A DNA stretch of 64,000 nucleotides from Humulus lupulus (GCF_963169125.1 NC_084799.1:67262143-67326142); one strand, 5' to 3'. Counted from the first letter of the stretch, positions 20,044 through 32,434 are shown. Notes: generated by a model not told the origin, from the letters alone. Program-made: numbers and translations.

Positions 20044-21432
20044 GATTAGTATGAAAAACACATCGACTTTTCACGACGAAACCACGAACCCTCGAAATCA
20101 TGGTAGGGGCGATATATCGCATACCATAGGCGATATATTGGCTCCAGTGGCCAATTTTTGAATTTCGTAGAATTTTGAACTAAAAATGATCCTCAACAAC
20201 CTTGACTCGTTCCTGAACGTTTTTGACTGAGTTTTGGGCATCTATTGAACAGATAATTCAAATTTATTCATTGTTAACCATTTATTTATTCATTGAAATG
20301 GGAGTTAGTTTCACTCCTTGAACTCTATAGATAGGACCCTTCACTCATCCATTCTATTCATCATTCAAGCACAGTTAAGAGCCTCCAAGCAGCTAAGTTC
20401 ATTCTAGAGAGAAACACTAGGGTTTCGGGGTTAAAGTTTTCAAATCGAAAGCTTTTATAAACACTTGGGAAGTAATTTTTTGTGTGATTTTCGTTGTTTG
20501 AGGTATAGATCGAGGTTCTAAGCTATCCAAGGTATTCATTATCTTCAGGTTTAGTTCATTATAGTTTCTTCTTATTCTTTCATCTTTTTCTTCAAATCCT
20601 AACTTGTGATAGTGACTTTTGGTTAGGTGTTCAATCCCTTTGAAACATAAGGTTTTTGCTAAGTTCTTATCCCGATGGTTTAGATCTTCTCTTTATCTTC
20701 ATTTCTTTAGAAACTTATGGTTTCTTTATGTTTGGTTTTAGGAGTTGCAATCCTACTTTTGTCTCCCATATTTTGGTTTTTGGTAAGGAAAATTAGGTAG
20801 TTTAGTATTATGACTTACTTTATGTAGTTTATGATATAGTTTATGTTTGTATGACCTAACATTTCAGGTAAAATAAAGGGGTAAGTGTGTCTGGACCTAA
20901 GGTGTCCAAAGATGTATGATGGACTATGTCCGATAGGCTCGGTTGCCAAAACTTTATGATGGACCTAAGTGATGTCCGGTGTATGACAGACTTTCGTCTG
21001 GGGCTTAATTGTCACCCCTGTATAAACACTTATCTTTTTATTATATCTGATTTTTTATTATAGTTATGATTATATGACTAACTCTTGTTTGTATTTTCCT
21101 TCCTGAGCTTAGAAGCTCACTCCTTATGATGTTGTTATTTCAGGCAATTAAGGATAGAAAGGCCGGTGGCGAGTGGGGACCTTAGAGCTTCGTGATGTAC
21201 TCATGGGGACCATATAGTCGAGGAAGATCAATCAGGCGTATTTTTATTAAAGAATGATTATTTTAAATTTTTATGTTGCTCATATTTTTATGTTAAAGAC
21301 AATTATTTTACTTTTGTAAAAACCATGGATCCATGTCATTATTTTCAAGTTTTTATTTAATAAAAGAGCAATATTTATGATTATGACCCAACGTTGTGTT
21401 CTCGATAATCTATGAGAAATTAGGGCGTTACA

Positions 21433-21799
21433 CAGACACACATCCAAAGCAGATTTTAAAGATACTTTATGTGGTTGATAGCATAGAAGAGGTAGATCTG
21501 GAGTTGGAGCAGACCAGGTGTAGTTAGAGGGGTTGGGAGGTACTATTGATGGAAGAGAGATGGAGATGCTATGTCGTGGAGGGGAAGGGAGCAGAAAAAG
21601 AAGTGATGGATTTTGATTTTAGAGATTTTGGTAATAATTATCACAAAACAAAGAAAACATTGTTTTCTCATTTTCTATTTTATAACATAAAATCTAGATA
21701 TCGATTTGGATTTTGTTTTAAAAAACCGACTATCAATCAGATATTATTATGGGGCCCACATATTTTAAGTTTCCAAAATGATAAATTGTATTCGGATAT
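21433..21799. other. Right end region of the Harbinger element
   Basis: Non-coding. It holds AT-rich subterminal sequence next to the right terminal repeat. A 96-codon open stretch starts at 21546, with no family likeness seen; I treat it as chance. Confidence 0.5.
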
Positions 21800-21815
21800 A
21801 CAACCAACCACACCC
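21800..21815. repeat. Right terminal inverted repeat of the Harbinger element
   Basis: ACAACCAACCACACCC lies directly before TTA at 21816-21818. Its reverse complement, GGGTGTGGTTGGTT, pairs with the left end. Confidence 0.85.
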
Positions 21816-21818
21816 TTA

Positions 21819-22853
21819 GGCATCCATTTAAATTAATCTCACAATCCATGCATAAAGTAGTGGATAAGAATATGTAAACAAGTACAAGTTTGGTTACAGT
21901 AGAAGACATTTATTCAATTAATAAATTCTTCGCTCTCTTCATAGCCTTTGGCAATTAACCTAACTTTGAAAAGTTTGTACTTTCCTCTGTTCTCCTCTTC
22001 ATCTTGAATATCTTTTCTCAAACTGAAGTTCATTGAACTTTAGTTGGATGTTCAAGAATCCAGATGTCATAGAATTCCAAATTCTATTTCTTGATTCATG
22101 GTGTTTCAGCCATTGTTTTTTGTAAAAAAATATTTCTTTTCATATACTAGTATGTAAATGAAATATAGTTTGATTGTGTTACACACAATTTAACTATTTT
22201 TACATTTGTAATGGAGTAGTTACTAACTAATGCTCCCACTACAACAATGCTTTACATAATTTGTGATATTATTTGGTTTTATCATTGTTAATTATTAGTA
22301 ACTTGCTTGACTTGCAGTCATTATTCCTAGTACAACTTAATTAGAAAATATAGTGATTATAATAGTCATTCTTCATTAAAGTAGCATTTAAAGAGATACA
22401 AACTCTTTTGTAGTCTTTTATGATTATTAAATTGTTTCACTAAAAGACTTCATGAAATTTTTTCAATTTATTCACATAACCTCTTGTGAATTCCAACTTC
22501 TAAGTCTTTGATGTTGTACAATCAAACATGTACAGAGTATAAAAAGTGTTAGACTTATAGAAATAATATAGACGATATTGACTACTCATCATGAATGTAA
22601 TCTTATCTAATATGATTATATTCCATTTCCAAAAATACTAATTTTTCTTAGCATTCTAGTTGTATGTGAGTTAGGTTTGAATTCCAAGTTTACATGAAAA
22701 TTACTTGAATTCCAAATTCGAGTTTAGACTTCTTTTTTATCAGATCAAAAAAGTCTCTAAGTGACTTTACTTTGAATATTGCATGAAAATTTCTAGAAAT
22801 TTTTCTTTGCATTAAATCAAATTTAAAAATAAATTTGTAAAAATAAATTATAC
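21819..22853 (-). pseudogene. Host copia pol remnant upstream of the Harbinger insertion
   Basis: On the minus strand the last bases before TTA translate as 'LCMDCEINLNGC', which joins the RT sequence on the far side of the Harbinger element in the expected copia order (Glu-Ile...Met-Asp-Val, then Phe-Leu-Asn-Gly). The rest is AT-rich and badly decayed. I place it as copia pol by position and strand; only the end next to the Harbinger is supported by motif. Confidence 0.55.
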
Positions 22854-24444
22854 TGTGATGTTTTTGAGATGGATTACATGAATTTGAGCCTTTGAAACAC
22901 TAAAAAATGTTTAGAAATGAGTGAGTTATGCTATTTCAAAGTTTAGGTAAAAACTAATTTTTTTTTATTATTTTAAATTCGGGACCAAGTTTGGACAGCC
23001 ATTGTATAGGGGAAATAAACTCAGTTTTTGTTACAATTTGGTATACATGTTTTTGGTATAACCTAGTATTTTACTGTAAAATTTGGTAACAAAATACTGA
23101 ACGGTCTGAGAGTTATTAAGTGCCAAAATTTGGAAAAAATAAGGACTTGAAAATAATGTCATTTTTACCTCAATGTTTGGAAAATATTTTCACCAATCAA
23201 AAATACTCTTTTTGACCTAAAATTTTACAAAGACCTAAATGGCATACCAAAGATTGAATTGGAAAATTTTGGTAACAAATGGGTAAGTAAATTTCAAGTT
23301 ATGACCTAACAAATATGTAGTTAAAAATGTGAAAAATGATGTTTTCACACTTACTGCAAAAATGAGATTTTGGAACTTAAGAAAAAAATACATTTTTGTG
23401 CACATTGCAAGATAAAGACTTGGTATTGGTAAGTCTTCAAAACAATTATTAACAGTTTTTTCCTAATTAAGTTAGAATTAGGCTATTTTCTTAAAACAGT
23501 TTTAGAGATAAAACCTTAAGAAAAAAAAAGGAAAATTAAGATATTATTTTCTTGAAAAATAATTGAGGAATTTAATTAGTATTTTCTAGATATAATACCG
23601 GCTAAAATCTTTTATATATTTAACTGACTTGTTGAAAGTACGGGTTAATAGCAGAACTTTTAAAGAATAAGATTTGTAACGGATTATGGGAAAATACTAT
23701 TTCGATACCCGAGGGTTTAGTCTTAAAAAATTTTGAGTATGCATTTCTTGAATGGGAATAAAACCAAATAAGGATCTTTAATCCTTACAAATGATTTTGA
23801 AAATGACCAAACTGCCCAAAATAATAATATTGAATTATGAGTGCAATAATTAATCCGAGTATACTGCATGGATAATTACAGTATTGGCTAAGCATAACTG
23901 GACTATATGTTGGAGGGTGAAATCCTGCTAGAGCTAAGCACTCGAAGTAAGTCAACTTCGATTGTGTGGCTACAACATGAAACGACTAGTCTATTGTATG
24001 TTAATATAGAGACACATGCACATATATATACTGTCGTAGAAAGTTTGCATAAAGACGTTAGTCTAGTAGGTGCTAATTCATAAAATATGAATGGTAGATA
24101 TCTGTCATATCCGAGACGGCTGATCCCCATCATACTGCTTGTTTGATTTTATTATGTCCGGTTCACTACCGCGATGAGTGGCCAAGAGGTGAGGAATGCT
24201 GGTTTAAACCTAGGGGCGCCAAAATGAATGGGACCTAGGGGCCCTCATGCTTACTTAATCATTGAACGGTTAGAACCCAAGCAAGTTCCCGGATAGTAGT
24301 CGTGAATATTGGCCATTCAGTGAGAGTGCTTCGAGATACTAGGGGTTGCCAAGTTTGAGCGAGGCTGAACACCCTAGGAGAAACTGCTCACCAGCATCAC
24401 TGATTAGCATAGAAGTCTCTGTAAACCCTTGTAACTTCGATTAC

Positions 24445-24559
24445 ACTCTTGAATAGTAGTAATGCCCTAGGTGACTTGATGGTTACCCTTGTGAGGGATT
24501 TACTCTTGATAAGTAGCGATGCCCTAGGTAACTAGATATTACCCTTGATGGGGATATTT
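24445..24559 (+). repeat. 57-bp tandem duplication
   Basis: Copies start at 24445 and 24502. Both contain 'actcttga', then 'atgccctaggt' and 'ttacccttg'. The nested solo LTR begins immediately after the second copy. Confidence 0.8.
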
Positions 24560-26412
24560 TGTAATGACCCACTACTCTAGACTTTTGGACCATTAACGAA
24601 ACTAAACATACAAATTCTTACTAAAACTTACATTTGCGAAAGTACCATAATTTTATTAGAAAACTTATAGAAATAAGAGTTACTTACATAAATACCAAGA
24701 AGGATATGGGTCCCATTGTCTTTAAAAACAAAACATGATTTAAAATGAAAGAAATTACATAAGAAGTGCGGAAAATACATGTAAAACCATAAAAAGTAAA
24801 ACAAGACTACATCCTCGAGAAATCGAACTCTCGACTCCTTGACTCCATTCACCACCGATACACATTCTCTAAGCGTCCACGAATCTTACCGCCTCTAAAG
24901 CTATTTTCCTGCACATAAAACAAAAAGGAATGAGCCTAATGCCCAGCAAGGAAAATCTAACACATAGTCATAAACATAAATTTCATAATAAACATAAAGA
25001 CATATCATAACACTTATTATAATGGCCATTATTACTTGGGGTCCCATAGACTAAACAAGTCATATGCCCATGGGATTAGTGGGGTCCTACTAGCTAAGTA
25101 GGTCATATGCCCATAACCCATTTGGGGTCTTGTTAGTCATATGGGTCATATGCCCAAGCCTACAAACATACATACTATAACACATATCATAACATAAGAA
25201 ACATAAGATAACATATAAGACATATAACATATGCATTTCTATCCTATTTTCCTTACCAAAGTTACCGGGATATGTGGACAGCGTTGGGACTTTGGAACAC
25301 TCCTAATAATCATTATGGAAAAGAGTGAGTCTAATGAAGAAAAAGAGATGAAAAGGAATGGGAAGACTAAACCATTGAAAAACATACTTACCAAAACTTA
25401 TGTGCTCAAGAACTTAGATTTCCTAACCAAAATAAAGATTAAGGTTAGAGGCTGAGTAGAAGATTATGAGAAGGAAAATAACATAAAACAAATGAACTAG
25501 AGTTTTGGTTTACCTCAAAGACTTGTAGGACGAATCTACCCCACAACCGAAATACTCTAAAACCTTACTTCCCAAAGTGTTTGATAAGCTTAGGATGATC
25601 AAGCTTATGATTCCCAAACCCAGGTGTTTATACTCTCACACTCACTTAGCACTTGCAGCCTCTGAACTTAGAGCATAAGATGAATAATGGCTTGGTACTA
25701 GGTCTTATTTATAGAGTTTAGGAATGAAAGGATCTTGATTTTACTTGAATAAAAATAATAGTTTTTTAGGTGAAAAATATTTGAATAATCGTTCAGCAGA
25801 GGCTGAAGACTCGTTCAAAAAGATGCTGGACTTATCAAGTGGTTGAATGGCTGAATGGAAAATGAATTTAAAACATTTCAAAATACACTGAAGGAGGCGA
25901 TATATCGCCTGGGCCAGTATGCCCGAGGCAGTCGTGCATCATCTCGTGTTTTCCGTATCTACGTGTTGCGATATATCGCCCCCTATAGCTGCGATATATC
26001 GGCACACGCTGATTAATTAAACAAGAAATTACACATTTTTAGCTAAGTTTGAATGGAGTAAACAGCCTTGACTAAGCCCTCAACGTATTCAAAGCTGCTG
26101 ACTGACCTTATAGCATTCAAACTTTACTCCTTATTAAATTTAATCCTCAAAATACTTAATTCTTAATCATCCATTCATAACATGTGCTTAAAATCATATT
26201 GGTCCTCATCTAAACCTTATAGTATAACAAATATTATCCTTAATATCAGTCATATAATCAAACCTTAGGTTAAACTTAGAAAATCTATAAGTACTACTAT
26301 GAGTGTCCAAATAATTCCCGGTCTGAACCAAAAATCCACAGTTACAAAGATAATACTATACATACTATAATACTACTAAATAATTAGCTAAGTAAAGTTC
26401 TTGGACTCTACA
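24560..26412 (-). repeat. Nested solo LTR with perfect TATTT target duplication
   Basis: On the minus strand it runs from TGTAGAGTCCAAG (26412) to GGGTCATTACA (24560), about 1.85 kb. TATTT flanks it on both sides (24555-24559 and 26413-26417). It has a minus-strand TATA box in 'ctctataaataagacc' near 25715. It contains three copies of the GATATATC palindrome. It belongs to the same family as the LTR at 19532-21432. No internal sequence remains. Confidence 0.92.
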
Positions 26413-27093
26413 TATTTAATGGCTAGATCTTAGTGCTGAGACTCGATTCTCCCCTATTGATTAGCAAATATGCTAGAGAGAACGATATGCCCGAATTGTC
26501 AGAAATTGTTGAGCGTTGGTCTCAAATTATATTGTGATATATTATATCTGTTTGCTCTGGGATTTTCTGAGTGCAGGGATTTATCTGTGCTTATCTGAAA
26601 TAGTTTGCCATTGGTTATCAGGCATGACAATAAGTTTGCCATAATGCTTTTGCGTTCTTGAAATTGATTGTTTAGGGTCCGGATGGATCCGGAACCCTAA
26701 TTTTGTCGAGATATTGTTACCAGTGATCAGTGACCACTTGTCTTCCCTGCATGCTTTTGTTTTAAAGTTGAACTTACAAAGCGTTTTCGCTTACCTAGTT
26801 GTTTCCTGTTATAGGTAAACAAGGGCAAAGTAGAGCAGTGAACGCTGGAGTCTACTTTGTGGATGTACATGTGGACCGACCTTTTGGGAAGTTGTTTTGT
26901 GTTTGGAAATATTGTTTTATTTTCATAAGCTAGGCTCAATTTACTCTTCATAAACTATGTTTGTAATATATATTAAGTATGGCCATACGACTTTAAAAAT
27001 AGTTTTTTTTTTATACGGGTTTTCGAGACATTTTGTTACATGAAAACGTTTATATTTCCGCATTATCGAGTCTTGAAAATCTGGGACATTACA

Positions 27094-27665
27094 TATGTAA
27101 TTTTTGAGCCTTTATTAAAGAAAGGTCTTTTGGCTAACTTTAATAGACTATATAAACAGGGAGAGAATCATTGAATGGTTGCAATAAAAGACTGTCTTTT
27201 ATTTGTATTATGTGTCTAGATAATTACAAGTCATTCTAAAAAATAATTCACATATATGTTTCACTTAATTGTGCTTGGAATAAGATGTTTTATTAAATCT
27301 ACGATTTGCACAATAATGAATAATTCATAATTATCATTTATACTCATTGATGAAATAGGTGGAACAAGTATATTTCAAAAAATAATAATGGAATTTATTA
27401 TTCAAAAGAAATACTAAACTTGTTTATTCATCAAATAAAGGAATCTAAAAATATAGTTTCTAGAAAGAATTCTAGAACTACTTTAAAGAAAAATAACTTA
27501 ATACAAAGTTGAAAATGAAAAAACTAATTTTCATGTCAGTTATCTCTTGCTCTACTAATCTGTAATCATTTTCTTGTTTTTCTTTCGCATTCTTTTCTTT
27601 TCTTGAATAATGCGTTTCTGAAAAAAAAAAGACAAAAATATGGTGGCATAAAAAATTTGAATCAA
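27094..27665 (-). other. Decayed host copia sequence downstream of gag
   Basis: This lies between the solo LTR and the gag open frame. In order it should hold the gag zinc knuckle and the start of protease, but I find no clear motif. The minus strand is Lys/Arg-rich near 27610-27540. Confidence 0.45.
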
Positions 27666-28094
27666 CTATTCAAATATATTAAAAGGAGATGAGCAAATCA
27701 TGTTTATCCTTTCTGCTTGCAAACTTCTTAAGTGGTCAAAAGAATCTCTTTTGATCCTTTCCCATATCTCATATGTAGATCTAAGGTTCACATATCTCGA
27801 TTTAATATCGTCAGGGATAGTCTTTAGTATGAAATGATGAGCCAAATAATCAGATCTCATACAATCTGCATATTTTTTATGAATATCATAATCAGATAAA
27901 GTTGATGGCTCATCTGGAGGTACATCAATGATTGCATCATACACCTTTAGTTCATCCATAATTATGTGTATGTTTCTGTACCAAAAATCTAGATTGTTGA
28001 AGTCTAAATGAAAACTACTTAAGTAGCCATCACGAGGATTCAATGGTTCTTTTTTATTTTTAGGTTCTTGATTAGGATTAAGAGAATTAACCAT
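27666..28094 (-). pseudogene. Host copia gag N-terminal part
   Basis: A 142-codon open frame on the minus strand starts at the ATG at 28094. It contains the copia gag capsid signature in order: 'FNNLDFWYRNIHIIMDELKV' (residues about 32-51), 'AIIDVPPDEP', 'SDYLAHHFILKTIPDDI' and 'YEIWERIKRDS'. This matches the UBN2/DUF4219-type gag of Ty1/copia. Gag forms the virus-like particle. The frame ends before any zinc knuckle. It lies about 2 kb downstream of the 5' LTR, so the element has an unusually long leader. Confidence 0.85.
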
Positions 28095-30104
28095 GGTTGT
28101 TGGAAATAAATAAATAAAATATAATGAATTAAAACATATAATAAATATCAGATTTTATTTGGAAAAGAAAATATGATGCATGAATGTAACAAATAAATAC
28201 ACATAAAAATATATATTGATCCACGATAAATTAATTTGAGAATTTAATGGACAGCCTTAGGGTAGGTCAGACTAATCCCAAATTAATTTTGAGACAAATA
28301 TCAATTTCATAAGTGAAAACTTAAAAACACATTTGTCTCTTTTGACTTATGAACTACTGCTAGTTTGGTCAAGATGCACTAGTCGTGCTCGAAAGCCTAT
28401 ATACACCTTTGGAGTGTAACCCAATATTTTCAATCAATGACTTAACTCAAGAGTGTGCCTTAGGGTCAGTCAAACTTGAAATACATCACTAATTATATTC
28501 TCATTAGAGAAGTCAACCTTAAGATAAAATAAACATGTTCAGAAGCCTTTCCTTAGGGAGGTCGCAAACGGAGGCGACACGAGGTCCTTCCTATGCCTCT
28601 CGGTGTTCAACCAATAATGGACACCATGAGACTTATTGTCATGACTCCCTCTCTCACTCACTATTTTGGAAAAGTGTGTTTTTCACAAAATCAATATTTT
28701 TTTAATTTAGTTGTAAAAATAAATTTAATTATTTTTACCAAATGATATTCTAATAATTACTAATCTAATTAAGCAAAACCAAAAACAATAGTGTGCCCTT
28801 AATTCTAATTCTAATTTTGCTTTAACTAAGAGAATATCATTTTTTTTAATAAAATATTTTCATTAAAAAAACAAATTAAACAACTTTAATTTTGGTTCAC
28901 CATCATAACTAATTAAGACTAAATTTATTATTATATGAATTATCAAATATAGACATATAACAAAAAATTATAGGATGTTCCTAATAGCATGTTTCTACAC
29001 GAATGTAATGCATGCTAGTTGCTTATTGTGTGGGTATATGAATGACATGTTATAATGCATGGAAAAATATTAAACATTTTAATCACATTCAAACATTTAT
29101 AATAAATATATAAAAGCTGGTATGGTAACTTTTGGGTGTTTCTAGAAAAATTACAACACTTGCAAAAATATACATGAAAATGTAACCTAGACTAAATATG
29201 GCCTGATAAAGAGCACCATGATCTTCAACCTTGAGATGTAGTCTTGTTGAGCCAATGCCACCTTTTTCCATGTCTATTTTGAATTATACAACTTTTTAAT
29301 TATTTTAAACAAACTTTTAAAATAATTAAACTTTGGGTTTAAACACCCAAAAGTTTCTAAGGCCCAATTTGAATTTGGGTAATTTAATTCAAAAAATAAA
29401 ATTAACTATTTAATTTAATAAATTAAAATTCAAGATAATTTTAATTTTGGATATTTTAATTGAAACAATTTTAATTGTGGAAGATAACAATCAAAATATT
29501 TTTAATTAAGGTAAATAATCAACATTATTTCAAATAAAGAAATTTCCAAAGTAAAACTATTTAATTTAATTTTTAATTTTTAATTTAAAATAATTATGGT
29601 AAGAACACACTAAACAAACCCTAGGTTATACCAAAAGGGGCCGACGGCTGGAGGAGGTTCGACTGGGCGCTAGGGCATGGTCCTGGGCAGTAAGGCGCGC
29701 ATGGCTGGACTAACGCACAGGGGAGGGCGCGCACGGGCGCGGGCATGCACGCAGGGGTGCGGCTGGTGCACAAGGGTGGCGCGCAGGAGCGTAACTGGGC
29801 TGGCGCACGCTAGTTGGGCAGCAGCTTTGGCTCGGGGTTAGGGCTCGGGGTTCGGGGTCCAACATAATTTTACCAAGAATTTTTAAACAAAAAATTACAA
29901 AATTCCTATGCCCGAAAATGGCTTACATATTTCATCTACAGATTTTAAGAACAATTCCTAAACCCAAAAGCACTATTATAAACAATCCTTAAGAATCTAT
30001 CATCACGAAAATAAATATCCATTCATTCAAACATATATCGCATATAATATAAAAATGCATATATTCCCACACACCAATTAATAATAAGTATAGTTTAATG
30101 ACCT
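28095..30104 (-). other. Long untranslated leader of the host copia
   Basis: Two kilobases lie between primer site and gag, AT-rich apart from a GC-rich block at 29632-29862. I see no gene. A 60-codon minus-strand open stretch (29271-29089) has no recognisable features. Confidence 0.55.
29632..29862. other. GC-rich block in the copia leader
   Basis: About 230 bp with many 'gcgcgc', 'gggcgc' and 'ggctgg' units stand out sharply from the AT-rich surroundings. No long frame gives a recognisable protein. It may be structured leader RNA or a captured fragment. Confidence 0.75.
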
Positions 30105-30118
30105 GCTCTGATACCAAT
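30105..30118 (-). other. Primer binding site, initiator tRNA-Met type
   Basis: The minus strand reads ATTGGTATCAGAGC directly after the 5' LTR end. TGGTATCAGAGC is the standard complement of plant initiator tRNA-Met used by copia elements. Confidence 0.9.
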
Positions 30119-31549
30119 TGTTGGAAAAACATTCATAGTACGCAGCGAAATAAGCATGGTGGGCCCATTTTTACAGGAACAACAATAATAAAAAAAAATT
30201 CATTAATCATATAAACAGTTTATATGACCAAGAAAATAATCCAGAAACATTAACATAAAATATTAATAATCTTGCAACAAATATATAAATATACGATATA
30301 TTTATAAATAGCATATAAACTCAAAAACAAATTCAAGATCATAAAAAATTACCTCTTGAAGCCTATCAAGTATCCTTGAGTCTTTTCGTATATTTATCGA
30401 TCTTCCTATCCGAAGTTTTGTGCACTCAAACCACGATCTTCGGAAGTGTTCTCTACAAGATGTGTGTGGTCACATAGAGAACGTGGGTTTGTATTTTAGG
30501 AATCACAAGTATTTCTCAACACATGAGAACTTGGATTATGGTCTGAGAATGGCAAGAATAAAGAGTTTTGTCTGAAAATTTTTTTAAGAACTATTCTGAA
30601 TTTTGTATTGTATTGTTGTGTATTTGTTTCTATGTTATTTTCTCTTCTTCTTTTATATCATATATAGAGAGATAATTTCATTACTTTATTATTCCTAATA
30701 ATAATAGTAATATATTAAAATATCATAATGATGATAGGATTTGATTTAGGTAAATCTCTTACTTACCAAATTTGAAAAAAACTAATTTTAAATTATTAAA
30801 TCATTAAAAAAATAAAATAAAATAAAAAGTACACAAATACAATATCATTGTATTAATACATGCATGGCACAATCCTTGGACTGTGTCATGCATGTACTTC
30901 TATGTCTCTTTTCAGGGATACTGCATATTTCTTTTATTTAATTATTTAACTAAAATCAATCTTCCACAAAATAAGGTATTAATCTTTTTAAGGAAAAGAT
31001 GACAACCATATTTCAAATTTTAAATTCAAAATTCAAAATTCAAATTGATGATCATCATCTTTTAAAAATTAATAAATCAAAAACTATTTTTGACTTACCA
31101 ATTTTATTTTCTCTCACTCAATTAAATTAATTAATTTAAAAAATTAATTAATTAATTTATATATATGAAATTAAAAAATTTATATATTTAAATTAATAAA
31201 TATATTTTCAAAAAATGAATAATTAATTATTCAACCTCAATTATCATATAATGACATACATGACGTGAAGAATAAAATTCTTCTCAAATTCCCAAATTAT
31301 TGTTATACCCTTGTATCAACTCTTACCTTGATATGGTGTTGATAGAGCCACACTGAGGACATATGGACCTATAATATCAAGCTCCAACAAATATTAGATT
31401 ATTAATCAAAGCTCTTTGATTAAATAATCATATTTATTAATCTCATAATTACTCAACTATAAATATGAGATTGAACTCTTGATAATTACAGACATATGTT
31501 TACTGAGTACTTTATTAAAGAATAAAGTGTCCATTGATATAATCATTAT
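30119..31549 (-). repeat. 5' LTR of the host copia, right part cut off by element C
   Basis: On the minus strand it ends TTTTTCCAACA at 30119. A TATA-like 'atatatgatataaaag' lies near 30665-30645. The sequence then continues to 31549, where element C begins; the LTR resumes at 54687-54763. Very AT-rich tracts occur near 31090-31250. No genes. Confidence 0.8.
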
Positions 31550-32172
31550 TGTTGACCCTCGAATTGGCCAACGACACAGAGTCAAATATACGACAAAATA
31601 TGAAACGACACTTGAAAAGATAATCTAATGGAAAGCAAAAAACACCAAGGAATTATAGTGGTTCGGCCCCAAAGGATGGTAATGACCTACGTCCACTTAG
31701 TGATATTGTTATTATTGAATCTTAAAGTCGTGATAAAAGAACTAGGGTTCTTGAGTTTCACAAACCTTAGATGGATTACAATAGAATGATTTACAATCAC
31801 TGTAGCTCTTTCTCTCTCAATATCAAGCAAAAAAGCTAATGAATTCCAAAAGTCATTTCCTTGAGCTATTTCATGCATATTTATAGGCTCAAGGAGGGTT
31901 ACACATGCTAACGTGTCATATCTTTCCTTAATAATCGCGTATCAATGATAATTATGAAGAAATATTCAAATGCAGTTAATATTAGATTACAACTTAAGAA
32001 GGAAATAAATCGGGTTTCACGATCAGCTTGGTCGTATCAAAAATTAACACTGACGATGATGTGTGCTTCTGGTCGATAGTCGAACGACACCTTTGCCCTT
32101 TAATTACACCACGTGTAAATCCACGTGTGAGAAATCTTTGTCGCGTCATCAATAACCATTTTTGGGTAAACA
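31550..32172 (-). repeat. 3' LTR of element C (623 bp)
   Basis: Plus-strand edges are TGTTGACCCTCG and GGGTAAACA. The minus strand has a TATA box in 'gcctataaatatgc' near 31885. The U5 end carries the inverted repeat TTGACC...GGCCAA next to the LTR end. Confidence 0.95.
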
Positions 32173-32185
32173 TTTGCCCCCCAAG
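32173..32185 (-). other. Polypurine tract of element C
   Basis: The minus strand reads CTTGGGGGGCAAA immediately before the LTR start TGTTTACCC. Confidence 0.85.
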
Positions 32186-32404
32186 TTTATTTATTGCGAC
32201 CAGCAATAAGTAAACTTAGGAAACCGACTCTTCGAATACCCCACGAAATCTGGCTGAACCGCCCATGCTCTCTCGAAAAAGGTGACCAATCATGTCTAAT
32301 CAGGTCTTTTCTGTTTCCCAAGAATGTGTCCGATGGCTATCACACTTCCCCATTCCTTGAAAAATTACCCTTTATGATTACCTTGTTAACCGCTCCTCGG
32401 CTAG

Positions 32405-32411
32405 TATAAAT
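32405..32411 (+). promoter_or_regulatory. TATA box of element C antisense gene
   Basis: TATAAAT in 'gctagtataaatgaccc' aligns with the TATA box of element B at 33491, in the same position beside the polypurine tract and on the strand opposite to gag-pol. Confidence 0.7.
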
Positions 32412-32434
32412 GACCCTTCAGAATCATTTTTCAC

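Larger units (their letters stand above)
19532..21432 (+). repeat. Solo LTR inside the Harbinger element (about 1.9 kb)
   Basis: It begins TATAGCGTCCTAAAATTTTA and ends TTAGGGCGTTACA. It is related, in the opposite direction, to the solo LTR at 24560-26412: both open with 'tttacttagcta' near the start, carry 'gatatatcg' motifs and have a TATA-like site before the R region (here 'ctatagatag' near 20325). Flanking 5-mers are CACAC (19527-19531) and CAGAC (21433-21437), one mismatch. The TGTAA...TTACA style suits a Ty3/gypsy chromovirus, but lineage is not proven. Confidence 0.8.
14703..21815 (-). mobile_element. PIF/Harbinger DNA transposon, with nested MITE and solo LTR
   Basis: The ends are GGGTCTGATTGGTT on the left and its near inverted repeat AACCAACCACACCC on the right (12 of 14 bases match). 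Both sides carry TTA (14700-14702 and 21816-21818), the normal 3-bp target duplication of this superfamily. Inside are the two expected genes, a DDE transposase (16562-15120) and a Myb/SANT-like partner (17739-16744), both on the minus strand. Subtracting a MITE (about 455 bp) and a solo LTR (1.9 kb) leaves about 4.7 kb, a normal size. It sits inside copia RT. Confidence 0.93.
22854..27093 (+). repeat. Large solo LTR (about 2.4 kb without its nested insertion)
   Basis: It ends CTGGGACATTACA at 27093 and probably starts TGTGATGTTTTT at 22854. Flanking 5-mers TATAC and TATGT match at only three positions, so the left edge is tentative. No retrotransposon genes occur inside. The style (TGTRATG...CATTACA, a few kilobases) is that of a Ty3/gypsy chromovirus LTR. 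It interrupts the host copia and is itself interrupted by a second solo LTR at 24560-26412. Confidence 0.65.

Noticed and set aside
21546..21836. 96-codon plus-strand frame
   Set aside because: It runs across the Harbinger right end and its target duplication and has no motif, so it is chance.
22854..27093. A full-length retrotransposon rather than a solo LTR
   Set aside because: There are no gag or pol motifs, and the only internal insertion is another solo LTR with its own perfect duplication.
30105..30118. Possible tRNA gene fragment (initiator tRNA-Met similarity)
   Set aside because: Only the short complement of the tRNA 3' end is present, at the LTR border; it is a primer binding site.
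31090..31250. AT-rich tract as replication origin or matrix attachment region
   Set aside because: It is part of a copia LTR with generally AT-rich sequence, and nothing specific supports another role.
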